This document shows, in pieces, positions 54,729 through 64,000 of a stretch of DNA of 64,000 bases (positions are counted from its first letter, which is position 1; each line of letters starts with the position of its first letter). A program made the translations under genes and the position numbers. This stretch comes from Dipteris shenzhenensis (Eukaryota; Polypodiophyta; Polypodiopsida; Gleicheniales): the NCBI GenBank assembly GCA_047967505.1, contig CM106541.1. One strand, 5' to 3'. The notes beneath the pieces are model-generated. The model was given only the letters and a program-made list of their open reading frames with translations. It had not been told where the DNA came from and did no database searches.

Positions 54729-55440
54729 TTGCTGATGGAGGTCCAGAGCATCCGAGAACGTGAGAGGGAGCTGTCACGCTTCGCACAGGAGCAGATACAC
54801 TTCACCCAGGAGCAGGCACGTCTCATACAAGAGCACTCTCAGGCTATCCGAGTCCAGGATGATCTTATTCAGGGGCTCCGACAGGAGATCTCACAGCTCC
54901 GACAGGAGGTCACTGCTTTACGTACAATCCAAGGGAGCACCCCAGTTGTGGAGCCACAGATTGCGAGCATCCAATCTGCCATCGAGGAGACGTCCAGATG
55001 GGTCGACGTAGCCAAACGGGAATCTGCAAGGATAACCGTTTCGGCTACCCTCTTGGAGCAATAGCAGAGAGCCAGCAAGGCTCTCAACACTAGAGTACGT
55101 GGGATTCCTCGCACTGAGGCTACACTGATGGCAGATGCGCAGGCCTTCCTGACCACTACCCTAGGGGCGATTGAGCACAGGATTGAGAGAGCATGGCGGG
55201 TTGGGAGGGACCCCAACCGAGAGTAGCCCCTTATCATATGGTTCCACGACGCCTAGGCACGACTTTCAGCTTTACGTCGTAGGTCAGCCTTACGAGACTA
55301 GCCAGCGATCTCCATGGATGAGAACCTCACTCCACTTCAGGTTGAGAGGCATTTTCTATTGCAACTGTGGAATCAGGCCCACAAGGAGGGGAAGTGGGCA
55401 GTAGTACGAGATGGACGACTCCTTACAGGCCCCCATCGGG
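54729..55440 (+). pseudogene. LINE-B ORF1: coiled coil plus L1-ORF1p-like domain, broken
   Basis: Residues FAQEQIHFTQEQARLIQEH then LIQGLRQEISQLRQEVTAL form a long heptad coiled coil, as in trimeric ORF1p. After a stop at 55,064 come ALNTRVRGIPRTEATL, IERAWRVGRDPNRE, a stop, a stretch on RLSALRRRSALRD and SMDENLTPLQVE. This layout (coiled coil, RRM, C-terminal domain) matches the Transposase_22 family of animal L1, not the zinc-knuckle ORF1 of usual plant L1. Confidence 0.65.
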
Positions 55441-55489
55441 CACCCACCTCTCCTCCCGCATAAGGAGGCGAGGTCTATGAGACCCATAC

Positions 55490-56716
55490 ATCTGAGACCC
55501 TATCCTGTACCATCTGGAACTGTAATGGTACCCTATGGTCAGAACCAGGGAACTTCTCAGAATCCTATACAGGTCACGACATAGTCTTTTACACAGAGAC
55601 ACCTCAGCGTGCAGAGCGCCCACTACCAGTAGTCAACAGGTATACGTGGGAGTCTGCCTACAGAGATGAGACGTGGGATGCAGGAGGGGTTCGAGGGTCA
55701 GGAGGAGTCGCAGTCCTTTACAGATTCACACTTTTGGGAGCCATCTCAGTGGAGCAAAGATATCCACACTCCAGGTTTCTCTGGACCCGGATTCAACACA
55801 TGGATAGCCGGGATTTGTTTATTGCAGTTTGCTACTTCCCCCCCGAGACCTCCCGCTTTGCTAGAGATATTCGAGGGGAGGATGAGACATCCCCATTTGC
55901 TGCTCTTTATCAGTCCATTGTTGACTCCTCTAGCCACGGGAAAGTCCTCCTAGTTGGGGACTTCAACGCGAGGACATGCACTCGTCAGGCACCACTCCTC
56001 GACTTCAGGGATGATTCCACTCTACTGCCAGACAATGACCCTAAGGAGGCAGGTAAGCTACGAGTTTCAACTGACAAACGAAGACCACTCACATCTTATG
56101 GCATGCCCTATTAGACCTCGACAGGATGCATGATCTCATTATCTATAATGGTCTTGACAGATGGCCCGCATCAAGTAGCTTCACTTGCTTTCCACAACGG
56201 GGAGGCTTCAGTGTTGTGGACTACATCATGGGATCCCCTACCTTCACATCTCGCATCACTGACTTTACCGTAGCACCTCTCCCTACAGGGGCTCATCATA
56301 CCTATCTTTTCTTTAGCATTTCTACCCTCCGCCACATAGCACTTTCTACCCCATTGAGTTCTCACCCCACCTACCATGATATACGCTTTGATCGTGATCA
56401 CTCACCTAGTTACTCTGGCCGTTTGTACATACTTCTCGCATACATTGACTTTATACCCCTATTAGAGGATCATGCTATCCTAGTCACTCGCTCACTACAC
56501 GAGGTTGCTATGCACACCTTCCCCCACACCACCCGCTCCACCCGCCCACCACCACCTAGGACCGTACCCTGTAATAGCTGGTACGATGATGAGTGTACAG
56601 CCTTCCGAGTGAACCAGAGACGCTATGCGAGTACCGTCGTCTCTGATGCAGGCACAAGGTGGGGTAGGTTGCTCTCTCGCGGGCAGGCTGATCCGGATAT
56701 TACTTTATGCAGATGA
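55490..56716 (+). pseudogene. LINE-B endonuclease (EEP), broken
   Basis: AP-endonuclease-like domain: CTIWNCNGTLWSEPGNFSES, GHDIVFYTET, GGVAVLYRF, KVLLVGDFNARTCTRQAPLL, MHDLIIYNGLDRWPASSSFT, SVVDYIMGSPTFTSRITDF, then HHTYLFFSIS, which gives the usual GDFNAR, VDYI and (D/H)HTYL catalytic blocks; the third block here has GAHHTY where copy 3 has GADHTY. It would nick target DNA for target-primed reverse transcription. Frameshift near 55,700 and stop near 56,112. Confidence 0.75.
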
Positions 56717-57314
56717 CATGGCTCTCTTGTCTTCCTCAGCAAAAGGGCTCCAAAGACACCTTGACGCACTACAATCCTTTTGTGAGTCTCATGATTTGAA
56801 GGTCAACTTGGGTAAAACCAAGGTTATGATCTTCAATACATCTCGAGCCATCATGCGCGATGAGCATTTCGCATTTGATGGGTCCCCTGTTGAGGTAGTT
56901 TCATCATACAATTATCTTGGGATCGTCTTTTATGGGTCCCCTGTTGAGGTAGTTTCATCATACAATTATCTTGGGATCGTCTTTTATGGACCCATCTTCA
57001 CCATGAGACCCGCGATGCAGGCGCGCCTGAGGAGAGGATATGCTTCATTGGCTAGACTAGAGAGACAGTGCTTCCGCTCTCACTTTCAGGATCCACGGAC
57101 CAAAGGGTTGCTTTTTGACTGCTTGGTTCGCTCAGCAGGTATGTATGGCAATCCATGCTGGGGGCAAGACTTGTCAGATACGGAGTGGACCAGGGTGGAG
57201 CGGCTACAGGTTCTCATGTTATCACGGATGATCCGTGGTAAGCCATCCGTCTCTCACCAGATCATTCGGGCAGAGTTTGGGTCACCCCCATTACAGCTAG
57301 ATGCTGCATTTTAG
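56690..57314 (+). pseudogene. LINE-B RT end and connection region, with 18-residue duplication
   Basis: Catalytic YADD at 56706-56717 (ILLYADDMALLSSSAKGLQR), KVNLGKTKVMIFNTSR, the duplicated SPVEVVSSYNYLGIVFYG, SLARLERQCFRSHFQDPRTK and MLSRMIRGKPSVSHQIIRAE. The first RT blocks are missing because of an internal deletion. The frame from 56,625 to 57,314 stays open through the duplication. Confidence 0.75.
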
Positions 57315-57797
57315 GTCATTACGTATCTATACCGAGTCAGGGAGTACGGGGATTACACATCCGAGCGTAGCAGGATACCCTGGCTAGCATTGTCCTCTTC
57401 TATGGCACTTGTAGCACGGGGAGACCAGAGGTGCTGGTATGCACGCACAGAGAGATGGTTTACAGGACTAGGGCTCCAAATGGACAGACTACCTCCTTTC
57501 CAGTACAGCATGGATGCTCCTTTTTCTCCCCTCCTATCACACGAGGTTAACCAGGTTATCTGTGAGGATCTACTACCCGACCGACGAGGGTCACAGTGGC
57601 ACTGGTTAGACACAGAGCTACGACCAGGAGACGTACCAGGACTGCACCCTTGGGGGGGGGACACCGCCCTATTGCTGACCTCATGCCTCCACTTCCACAG
57701 CCTCATCCACGCTGATGTCCTGCTGCTGCTGATGATGATGATGATGGTTATGATGATGTCGAAGATGACGCTGAGATTGATATATATAGTCAAGATA

Positions 57798-58540
57798 TGA
57801 CTATGTTGTACTTAGGAATTAGTACTGCCATTTTGCACTTTTTTGCATTCTGCATTGGTGTGGATGCTCATTTAGTAGCTCCACTACCACAGCTCATTGT
57901 ATCAGGTTTTTCAGAGTCTCATAGACCCATCAATCTTCGGAAGACTTTAATAAACTCTCTCACACTGCTGCTCACGCTGCCTTGCCATCGCACCAGCACA
58001 CTACTCCATCGCGTCAGCCCTGCTCCAAGCTCCTCGCTCCGTCTCTGCTCCAATCGTTGCTGGGCTGCTGCACATTAACCCGCCATCTCCCTCTCCGATT
58101 GGCTTTCTGCAGGTCGCGGTGGCCCCAAACACCCACGAGATAGACCTCCTCTCAATTCGACTATTACAACTGGGAGATAGACAATGACTATGTATGAAAA
58201 TTCCCATTAAGGATGGACTATCCATGGCAGAGAACCATTATTGACCTCACACACAAATAACTTAGAAAACATATGGGTCATCCCCCTTGTCAAAACTGAC
58301 TTGGGTGGTGTAAGCAATGAGAGCTTTGACATCCTCTGGTTCTTCTTCTTCTTCTATCTCTGCTTCTACAGCCCCCCCCGCCCCCCTCACAGTCCGGTTG
58401 ATGACCAGACCCTTCAAGGTGTGATTGAGCTTGAGCTTCCTTCTTCTTGGAGGGCCTTTCAACCTTTGACCCCAGCCCTCTACCATAATGAAGGACAAAG
58501 GGGGATGAGGACAGGGACTCACTTAGGCGGGAGACTCTTC
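57798..58540. other. Nothing firmly recognised
   Basis: Separates two LINE-B copies. A minus-strand frame (58262-58522) encodes an acidic EAEIEEEEEPEDVKALIAYT segment; I do not recognise it and codon evidence is too short. Confidence 0.35.
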
Positions 58541-58565
58541 AGTCCAAATACACAAACACGAGGAG

Positions 58566-59817
58566 ATGGGGAAGGGAAACGGTGACAAGGGAAAAACACA
58601 AAAGCAACTCAACTTGGAGGACTTCAACAAACGCAGCAACCGGAGCGGTTTGACAATGGACAGCACCGCGGCCCAGAAGAAAGGGGCCCACCCGAAGCCC
58701 ATGCCGCTCACCACAGCCTGGACCACTATGATTACCACCACCACTTCGCCACCATCATCCGCATCCGCCTCATCATCTATGCCACCTCTCCCCTCTCCCT
58801 CTCTTGCATCATCATCACAAGCCTACTCCCCAGTAGCCCCATCACTAGCCCCATCAACCACGGCTCCACAGTACTTCTCCCTCGTATCCCCTCTACCTCT
58901 CAGTCAACCACCTTTCATCGCCTCGTCTGGCCTCGCTACTCCTACACACCACTCCCCCGCCCAAATCACGTTGTCCCCACCCTCAGTACAGCCTCAACAA
59001 CCCACCTTCATTCCAGCCCCTCTGGAGATCCAGTTCCCACCCAGACCAAGATATCTTAGGCCCCCACCAGATACTTGGGACTCCCTACTAGCTGAGATAC
59101 ACGGCATCCGGGCCCGTCAGGCAGATCTAACACATTACGCTCAGGAGCAAGCCCGCTACACCAAGGAGCAGGCCCGCATTATACACGAGCAAAACACCCT
59201 TATCCAGGGGCTCAAACACGACATCACACAGCTCCGAGAGGACCTCGGACCCTGAGAGCAGCGCCTAGAGGGACCCCAATCACAGAGATGGAGGCACAGA
59301 TAGCCACGATACAGTCAGCTATAGTGAAGACGACTAGATGGGTGGACGTGGCGAAATGGGAGCCCGCAAAGGCAACGTTTCAGCCACCATACAAGAGCAG
59401 CGGCAGAGGGCTTCAAAGGCCCTCAACATCCGGATACGAGGGATCACGCGAGGCAACACCAGCACCACGACGACGCCCATGGAGGAGGCAATCGCCTTTG
59501 TGACCACCACCATGGGGGTCCCCGACCACGGCATAGAGGGAGCATGGCGTGTTGGGAGAGACCCCAACCGAGAGCAGCCCCTAGTCATCCGCTTCAGAGA
59601 TTCACATGCTCGACTAGCGACACTCCGACGTCGAGCCACTCTACGAGAGCATCCCACCCTGTCCATGGATGAGGATTTGACACCACTACAGATTGAGGAG
59701 CGACGAGTTCTTCTCCAGTAGCGGGATGTTGTCCGCAAGGAGAGGAAATGGGCCGTGGTCCAAGATGGTAGGTTGTTGACCCGCACCCGTCGAGCTCCCA
59801 CCCACCATGCCCCCTAG
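58566..59817 (+). pseudogene. LINE-B ORF1, broken
   Basis: Starts MGKGNGDKGKTQKQLNLEDF at 58,566. A Pro/Ser/Thr-rich region is followed by a coiled coil (LTHYAQEQARYTKEQARIIH, LIQGLKHDITQLREDLG) and stop at 59,253. In another frame, SKALNIRIRGITRGNTST, IEGAWRVGRDPNREQPLVIR, LRRRATLREHPTLSMDEDLT, EERRVLLQ and KWAVVQDGRLLTRTRRAP give the RRM-like and C-terminal domains of the Transposase_22 type. RNA chaperone in live elements. Confidence 0.7.
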
Positions 59818-59827
59818 GGGGACAGGG

Positions 59828-60870
59828 GGGGACGAGCATTTTCCGAGCGAAATCTTCCGAGCATCCGAGCGAAGGAAAAAAAAAGCTTCCAACTATGCAA
59901 AAATATGACAAAAATGGATCAGAAGAAAGCATAGTTTCACTTAGAAATATGAAAAGTATTATAGGAATGCCTATTTTATACACGAATATTTATGTGAATC
60001 TTTGGGAATGGTGAGAACATAATGGGATGGCTTTTGAAGAAACCCACATGTAGAGTAGACTTCTCTATGAAAATTCCCTTATGATCCTTCTTACAACTTT
60101 TTACTTAATAGGTGGTGACATAGAAAAACCTCTCTCACCCTATCTTCATGAAAGGGTTTCTCCAAAGAAAACTCATTGAAGCAAGCCATCAAGGTAGTTT
60201 CGCCAGCGAAACCCCTTTGAACAAGGTCTTTCAAGGTAGTTTCGCTGGCGAAACTACCTTGGACAGCACTTTTAAAAGTGACATAACTTTCACATCCAAT
60301 GTCCAAATATAATCATTCAGCCACTCAAATTGATCGGAAAACCCCATTTGAGCACATCTATGGGGTTATATTTTGGAAAACCTTGCATATATAGTATTAA
60401 ATATTACATGTATTTTATGAGAGTGATATGTAAGCCCAAGTTAATACTTATTTATAGTAATTTAAACTTCTATAGAAACATGTCCATAAATATATTGTTA
60501 TTAATACTATAAAAACACTTGAAAGATATTGCCATATGATATAAATGTGTTTAATAAGTAATTATTTATGTATAATATTATTATATTGAGAGTGATTATG
60601 AGGGATGTTTCTTAAATGAATTATTTTTCAATACTTTTTTAAGGTAATAACAAGGGTACAAAGGGATGTCTATGAATAAGAAGATTTATGTTATGTAAAA
60701 ATGAATGAGTAACTAGTTTGTATATTTTTATGATAAAGGGATCTAGTTCTAATGAAAATAAAAGTGTAAAAACCATGTTTCCTAAAGAAATACTATTTTT
60801 AAAATCTCTAGAAAAACACGCTCGTATAAACCTGCTCATAGGTTTTTGCTCGTAAAATTGACGCATCCCA
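59828..60870. mobile_element. Non-autonomous hAT-like transposon 3 inside LINE-B
   Basis: 1,043 bp with perfect 8-bp target duplication GGACAGGG (59820-59827 and 60871-60878). Imperfect terminal inverted repeats: left GGGGACGAGC then ATTTTCCGAGC, right (inverted) TGGGATGCGTC then AATTTTACGAGC. A-T rich inside. Holds a 14-bp-stem hairpin at 60232-60261. Removing it rejoins LINE sequence. Different terminal sequence from hAT-like elements 1 and 2. Confidence 0.72.
60232..60261. repeat. 30-bp hairpin, 14-bp perfect stem
   Basis: Arms CAAGGTAGTTTCGC and GCGAAACTACCTTG with a 2-base loop. A partial copy of the same arms (GGTAGTTTCGCCAGCGAAAC) lies 40 bp to the left at about 60,193. Confidence 0.85.
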
Positions 60871-60878
60871 GGACAGGG

Positions 60879-62103
60879 CCTATGAGACTCAGGTTTCCGA
60901 GACCCTAGCCTGCACCATTTAGAACTATAATGGTACCTTATGGTCAGACCCAGGGAACTTCTCGGAATCTTACACAAGACGAGACATAGTCTTTTACACG
61001 GAGACACACCAGACCCAAAGCGTCCACTACCGATAGTCAATGGCTACACATGGGAGTCAGCCTTCAGGGATGAGACGACGGATACAGGAGGAGTTCGAGG
61101 ATCAAGCAAGGTCGCAGTATTGTACAGGTCTTCCCTCGCTGGAGCCATCTCCGTTGAGAGGAAGGACGCACACTCCCGATTCATGTGGATCCGGATCCGA
61201 CGCACGGCCACTCGTGACCTTTTCATAGCACCATGCTACTTCCTGCCAGACACATCCCACTTTGCCAGAGTTGTGCAAGAGGAGGGTAAGACATCGCCAT
61301 ATGCACCCTTACATCTGAATATCCTAGACCTTTCAGGGCACGGGGAAGTTCTCCTTGTTGGGGACTTCAACGCCAGAATGAGCACACGTCAGGCACCACT
61401 CCTGGACTTCCAAGACGACTCTATCATGCTACCAGACATGGACCTAGACGGAGCAGGTATGACCAGGATCTCATCGGACCAACACGGGCCTGTTACACCA
61501 TATGGACACGCGCTCCTTGACCTGGGCAGGATGCATGATCTCATCATCTACAACGGGCTTGACCTATGGCCCTCCTCAAGTGGTTTTACTTGCTTCCCAC
61601 ATGGGGGGGGCACTAGTGTAGCAGATTACATCATAGGATCCCCTACCTTCACCTCACGTATGACCAACTTCACCGTAGCACCACTCCCTCAAGGAGCTGA
61701 TCACACATACCTATTCTTCACTATCGCCACCTCAAGCTTAGCCACACCACACACACCACATATGACGCACGACACCTACCACGACATACACTTTGATCAC
61801 AGCCTCTCCCCTCCTTACTCTGGACGCCTAAATAGACTCCTAACCTACATCGATCACATACCACTCATAGAGGACCGTGCTGCCCTGATTAGTCGCACAC
61901 TCCACGAGGCTGCCCTCCCAATCTTTCCCCACACCACACGGTCCACTAGACCACCACCTCTTGGTTCTGTACCCTGCAACAATTGGTACGATGCGGAGTG
62001 CAAGGCTTCTCGCCGACAACTCCGACTTGGAACCACGTGTCACCTCCCGAACACACCAGACACTGTTCGCAAGTACCGACGTATCGTACGTCGGAAGAAG
62101 TAG
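60879..62103 (+). pseudogene. LINE-B endonuclease, long open segment
   Basis: From 60,940 a 387-residue frame is open. Catalytic blocks: EVLLVGDFNARMSTRQAPLL, SVADYIIGSPTFTSRMTNF, GADHTYLFFTIA. C-terminal linker PCNNWYDAECKASRRQ joins to RT. Stops lie before 60,940. Best-preserved piece of this LINE. Confidence 0.8.
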
Positions 62104-63180
62104 GCATTTCTTCGTCAAAATGAGAAGGAGCTGCTGAACATCTTATACAACAACAACTCTAAGGAATTTTGGCGGAGATTCCTTGAGCGTAGGTCTCCAT
62201 CACCCCTCACCAACACGAGAGTTTGCCACACATATGCACGCCATCTTTATGATGTCTCACACCAGCCTACTCTAGATCTCATACACACACCTCGCCCCAC
62301 CACTTGCACGTTGTTCACCAGAGGGGGAGTCAAGGACGCGACATTGAAACTGCACAATGGCTGAGCTAAGGACCACGAGGGGCTATGCACTAAGTTTATT
62401 GCATATGGGATCGACACGTTAGCCCCGATCCTAGCAAAGCTATTCAATGACGCTGTTTGCCTTGGCTTCCCCCACAGTTGGACACTCAACACCATCACCC
62501 CCATCCACAAGGCAGGCGATCCCATGGACCCGAGTAACTACAGGACTATCATGATTGGACATGTGATGTCCAAATCTATGCAGCAGTATTGGATGTGTCG
62601 ATCAGCCTGTCCGCAGAGATGAGAGGACTCAGAGCAAAGGGTCAAGCCGGTTTCAGGCGAGACCATGGGACTATGGATCACATACTCACACTCAGGAGTG
62701 TCATAGAAAAGGCCAGATCACGAAAGGAGAGGGTATATTGCTGCTTTGTGGATTTCCGCAAAGCCTTTGACACAGTACCTCGAGCTCAACTCATCACGCG
62801 CCTACAGGCACTGGGATTTAACTAGGAGATCATCTGGGCAGTCGTGGCACTTTATGAGAGAGTCTCAGGCCGAGTTCGAACACGCGTAAGTCAGACAAAT
62901 GAGATCTTGAGCACCATAGGAGTCAAACAGGGTTGTCTCTTATCACCAACCCTGTTTGGCCTCTACATCGACGAGCTTGAGACTTTCATGGGGACTTTCA
63001 GAGGAACCGGTTGCTCACTTGCCACAATCATCATCAGTATTCTTCTTTATGGAGATGACGTGGCACTCGTCGTCCACACCCGAGGGGCTCCAGCGACACC
63101 TAGATGCACTTCAGGCTTTTTGTTTATCCCATGATTTGGAGGTCAACCTTGGCAAGACCAAGGTCATGATCTTTAACACC
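62104..63180 (+). pseudogene. LINE-B reverse transcriptase, broken
   Basis: LNTITPIHKAGDPMDPSNYR (block 1), QAGFRRDHGTMDHILTLRSV, YCCFVDFRKAFDTVPRAQL, GVKQGCLLSPTLFGLYIDEL, and YGDD at 63048-63059 where copy 2 has YADD. Then LEVNLGKTKVMIFNTS. Stops at about 62,362 and 62,823 and a frameshift after YGDD. Clade uncertain; the blocks are not of the common plant L1 type. Confidence 0.75.
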
Positions 63181-63516
63181 TCTTGATCAGCCATGCACCG
63201 GGAGCAATTCACTTTCGGTGGGTCACCAGTAGAGATCGTATCCTCATACACTTACTTGGGGGTCATCTTCTCCGGCCCGATCTTCATGATGAGACCAGCA
63301 ATGCAGGCCAAACTGAGCAGGGGATACGCCTCACTGGCTCGGCTAGAGAGACAGTGCTTCTACTCCCACTTCCAGCACCCTCGGACCAAGGCTCTTCTCT
63401 TCGACTCCTTGGTCCGACCAGCCAGTATGTATGGCAGCCCTTGTTGGGGACCTGACATGTTAGATATAGAGTGGACACGGGTGGAGCGCCTACAAATCCT
63501 TATGCTCTCACGGATG

Positions 63517-63837
63517 TGTTGAAATCGGAGTCCTAGTGTGTGTGGTCCTAGAGTCCTAGGAGTGTCCTATAGTTGTGTGTGTGAAGAGTCTTGAGGCCAC
63601 TTGTGCGACCTCATGTGGTAGATGTGATTCCTCACCTAGATTATAGGATCTAGATTCTATTGTATGTGACCTCATCTATGAGGTGTCTATGTGAGAAGAT
63701 AAGGCTTGCCCAGCCTATAAAAGAGGCTATGTACTTGCTGTGTTAAATCTTATGAATCAATCCACATCAGTTCGTGCCTCAGCTCGTCTCCAATCATGTG
63801 TCTCTCACCTTCTCCCCGTTTTCAACAGTTGGTATCA
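63517..63837 (+). repeat. 5' LTR of second gag-only element
   Basis: 321 bp, TG...CA ends, TATA-type CTATAAAAGAGG near 63,715. Confidence 0.88.
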
Positions 63838-64000
63838 GAGCCATGCTGAAGCATCCTGCCCATCCTTCGCTGCCATGTCTCCACTCTGCTGTGCCACTCT
63901 GCTACCGCCTCTGTTCGCTCTTCTACTAGCCCACGTTGGTGCTCTCGCTTCTGCTCTACGCTACGCCATTCTGCCCGCTATCTCCTCCGCTAACCGCTTC
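63517..64000 (+). mobile_element. Second gag-only (TR-GAG) element, 5' part
   Basis: The LTR at 63517-63837 (321 bp, TGTTGAAATCGG...TTCAACA) matches the 325-bp LTR of the element at 31,582, lacking an internal GTGTGCGTGGTCCTA-type repeat and with other small changes. Primer site TGGTATCAGAGCC at 63840-63852. The leader (CTGCCCATCCTTCGCTGCC...) resembles that at 32,090-32,260. It cuts LINE-B and runs off the window, so whether its gag is intact is unknown. Confidence 0.85.

Larger units (their letters stand above)
54400..57797 (+). mobile_element. LINE family B, copy 2, internally deleted
   Basis: Plus strand. ORF1 coiled coil and RNA-binding part (54.7-55.4 kb), endonuclease (55.5-56.6 kb), then a jump at about 56,690 directly into RT at ILLYADDMALL, so the first RT blocks are deleted. 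A 54-bp in-frame tandem duplication (56880-56987) repeats 18 residues. The C-terminal region runs to about 57,630; the 3' end has CTG/ATG triplet runs (57,720-57,760). Several stops. Left boundary approximate. Confidence 0.8.
58541..63516 (+). mobile_element. LINE family B, copy 3, near full length, cut at 3' end
   Basis: Plus strand: ORF1 (58,566-59,817), hAT-like insertion (59,828-60,870), endonuclease (60,879-61,900), RT (about 62,100-63,180), connection region up to MLSRM where the LTR of the second gag-only element begins at 63,517. The most complete copy in the window. Many stops, so inactive. Confidence 0.82.

Noticed and set aside
58262-58522. Minus-strand frame with an acidic EEEEEPED segment as a possible gene
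   Set aside because: Short, no recognised domain, no clear splice or promoter context, and it borders the start of a LINE.

Overview
This is nuclear DNA of a land plant with a large, transposon-rich genome. The plant evidence is a gene for a homologue of the chloroplast RNA-stability factor HCF145, together with plant-type Ty1/copia elements, Ty3/gypsy chromoviruses and LINEs. A fern or another large-genome non-flowering plant is my guess, based on very long introns and LINE types uncommon in angiosperms. It is not proven. I see no bacterial genes, CRISPR arrays, rRNA or tRNA genes.

The only cellular gene I can support runs on the minus strand from about 40,555 to 1,142 and continues beyond the left edge. 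Five exons (40096-40555, 39855-39955, 36437-36503, 27259-27486, 1142-1672) have GT-AG borders and matching phases and read as one 462-codon stretch without a stop. Order: end of a first SRPBCC (START-like) domain, a linker, a complete second SRPBCC domain, then a TMR RNA-binding motif. The introns are 140 bp, 3.35 kb, 8.95 kb and 25.6 kb. Exons for the N-terminus were not found to the right of 40,555, and the expected second TMR is not in 1-1,141.

The 25.6-kb intron (1,673-27,258) holds, left to right: a promoter-like repeat, a decayed L1 LINE with a hAT-like element in it, a copia element into which a second complete copia element (9,477-15,429) inserted, a LINE 3' fragment, an ORF1-only half-LINE, and a complete but mutated gypsy chromovirus (20,306-26,588). 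The 8.95-kb intron holds gypsy fragments, a solo LTR, and a gag-only LTR retrotransposon (31,582-34,480) with an intact 288-residue gag gene. The 3.35-kb intron holds a 560-bp tandem array and a second hAT-like element.

Right of exon 40,555 lie a tandem repeat related in inverted orientation to the promoter-like repeat, a minus-strand L1 LINE (41,878-45,420), a copia fragment (46,621-48,991) cut by a putative 2.5-kb LTR and a decayed gypsy body (to about 53,760), and two copies of a second LINE family (54.4-57.8 kb and 58.5-63.5 kb). That family has an ORF1 resembling animal L1 ORF1p rather than the usual plant zinc-knuckle type. The last LINE copy carries a third hAT-like insertion and is cut at 63,517 by a second copy of the gag-only element, which runs off the right edge.

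Nearly all element genes are broken by stops or frameshifts. The clear exception is the gag of the gag-only element. Boundaries given with target-site duplications are firm; boundaries of decayed elements are approximate.
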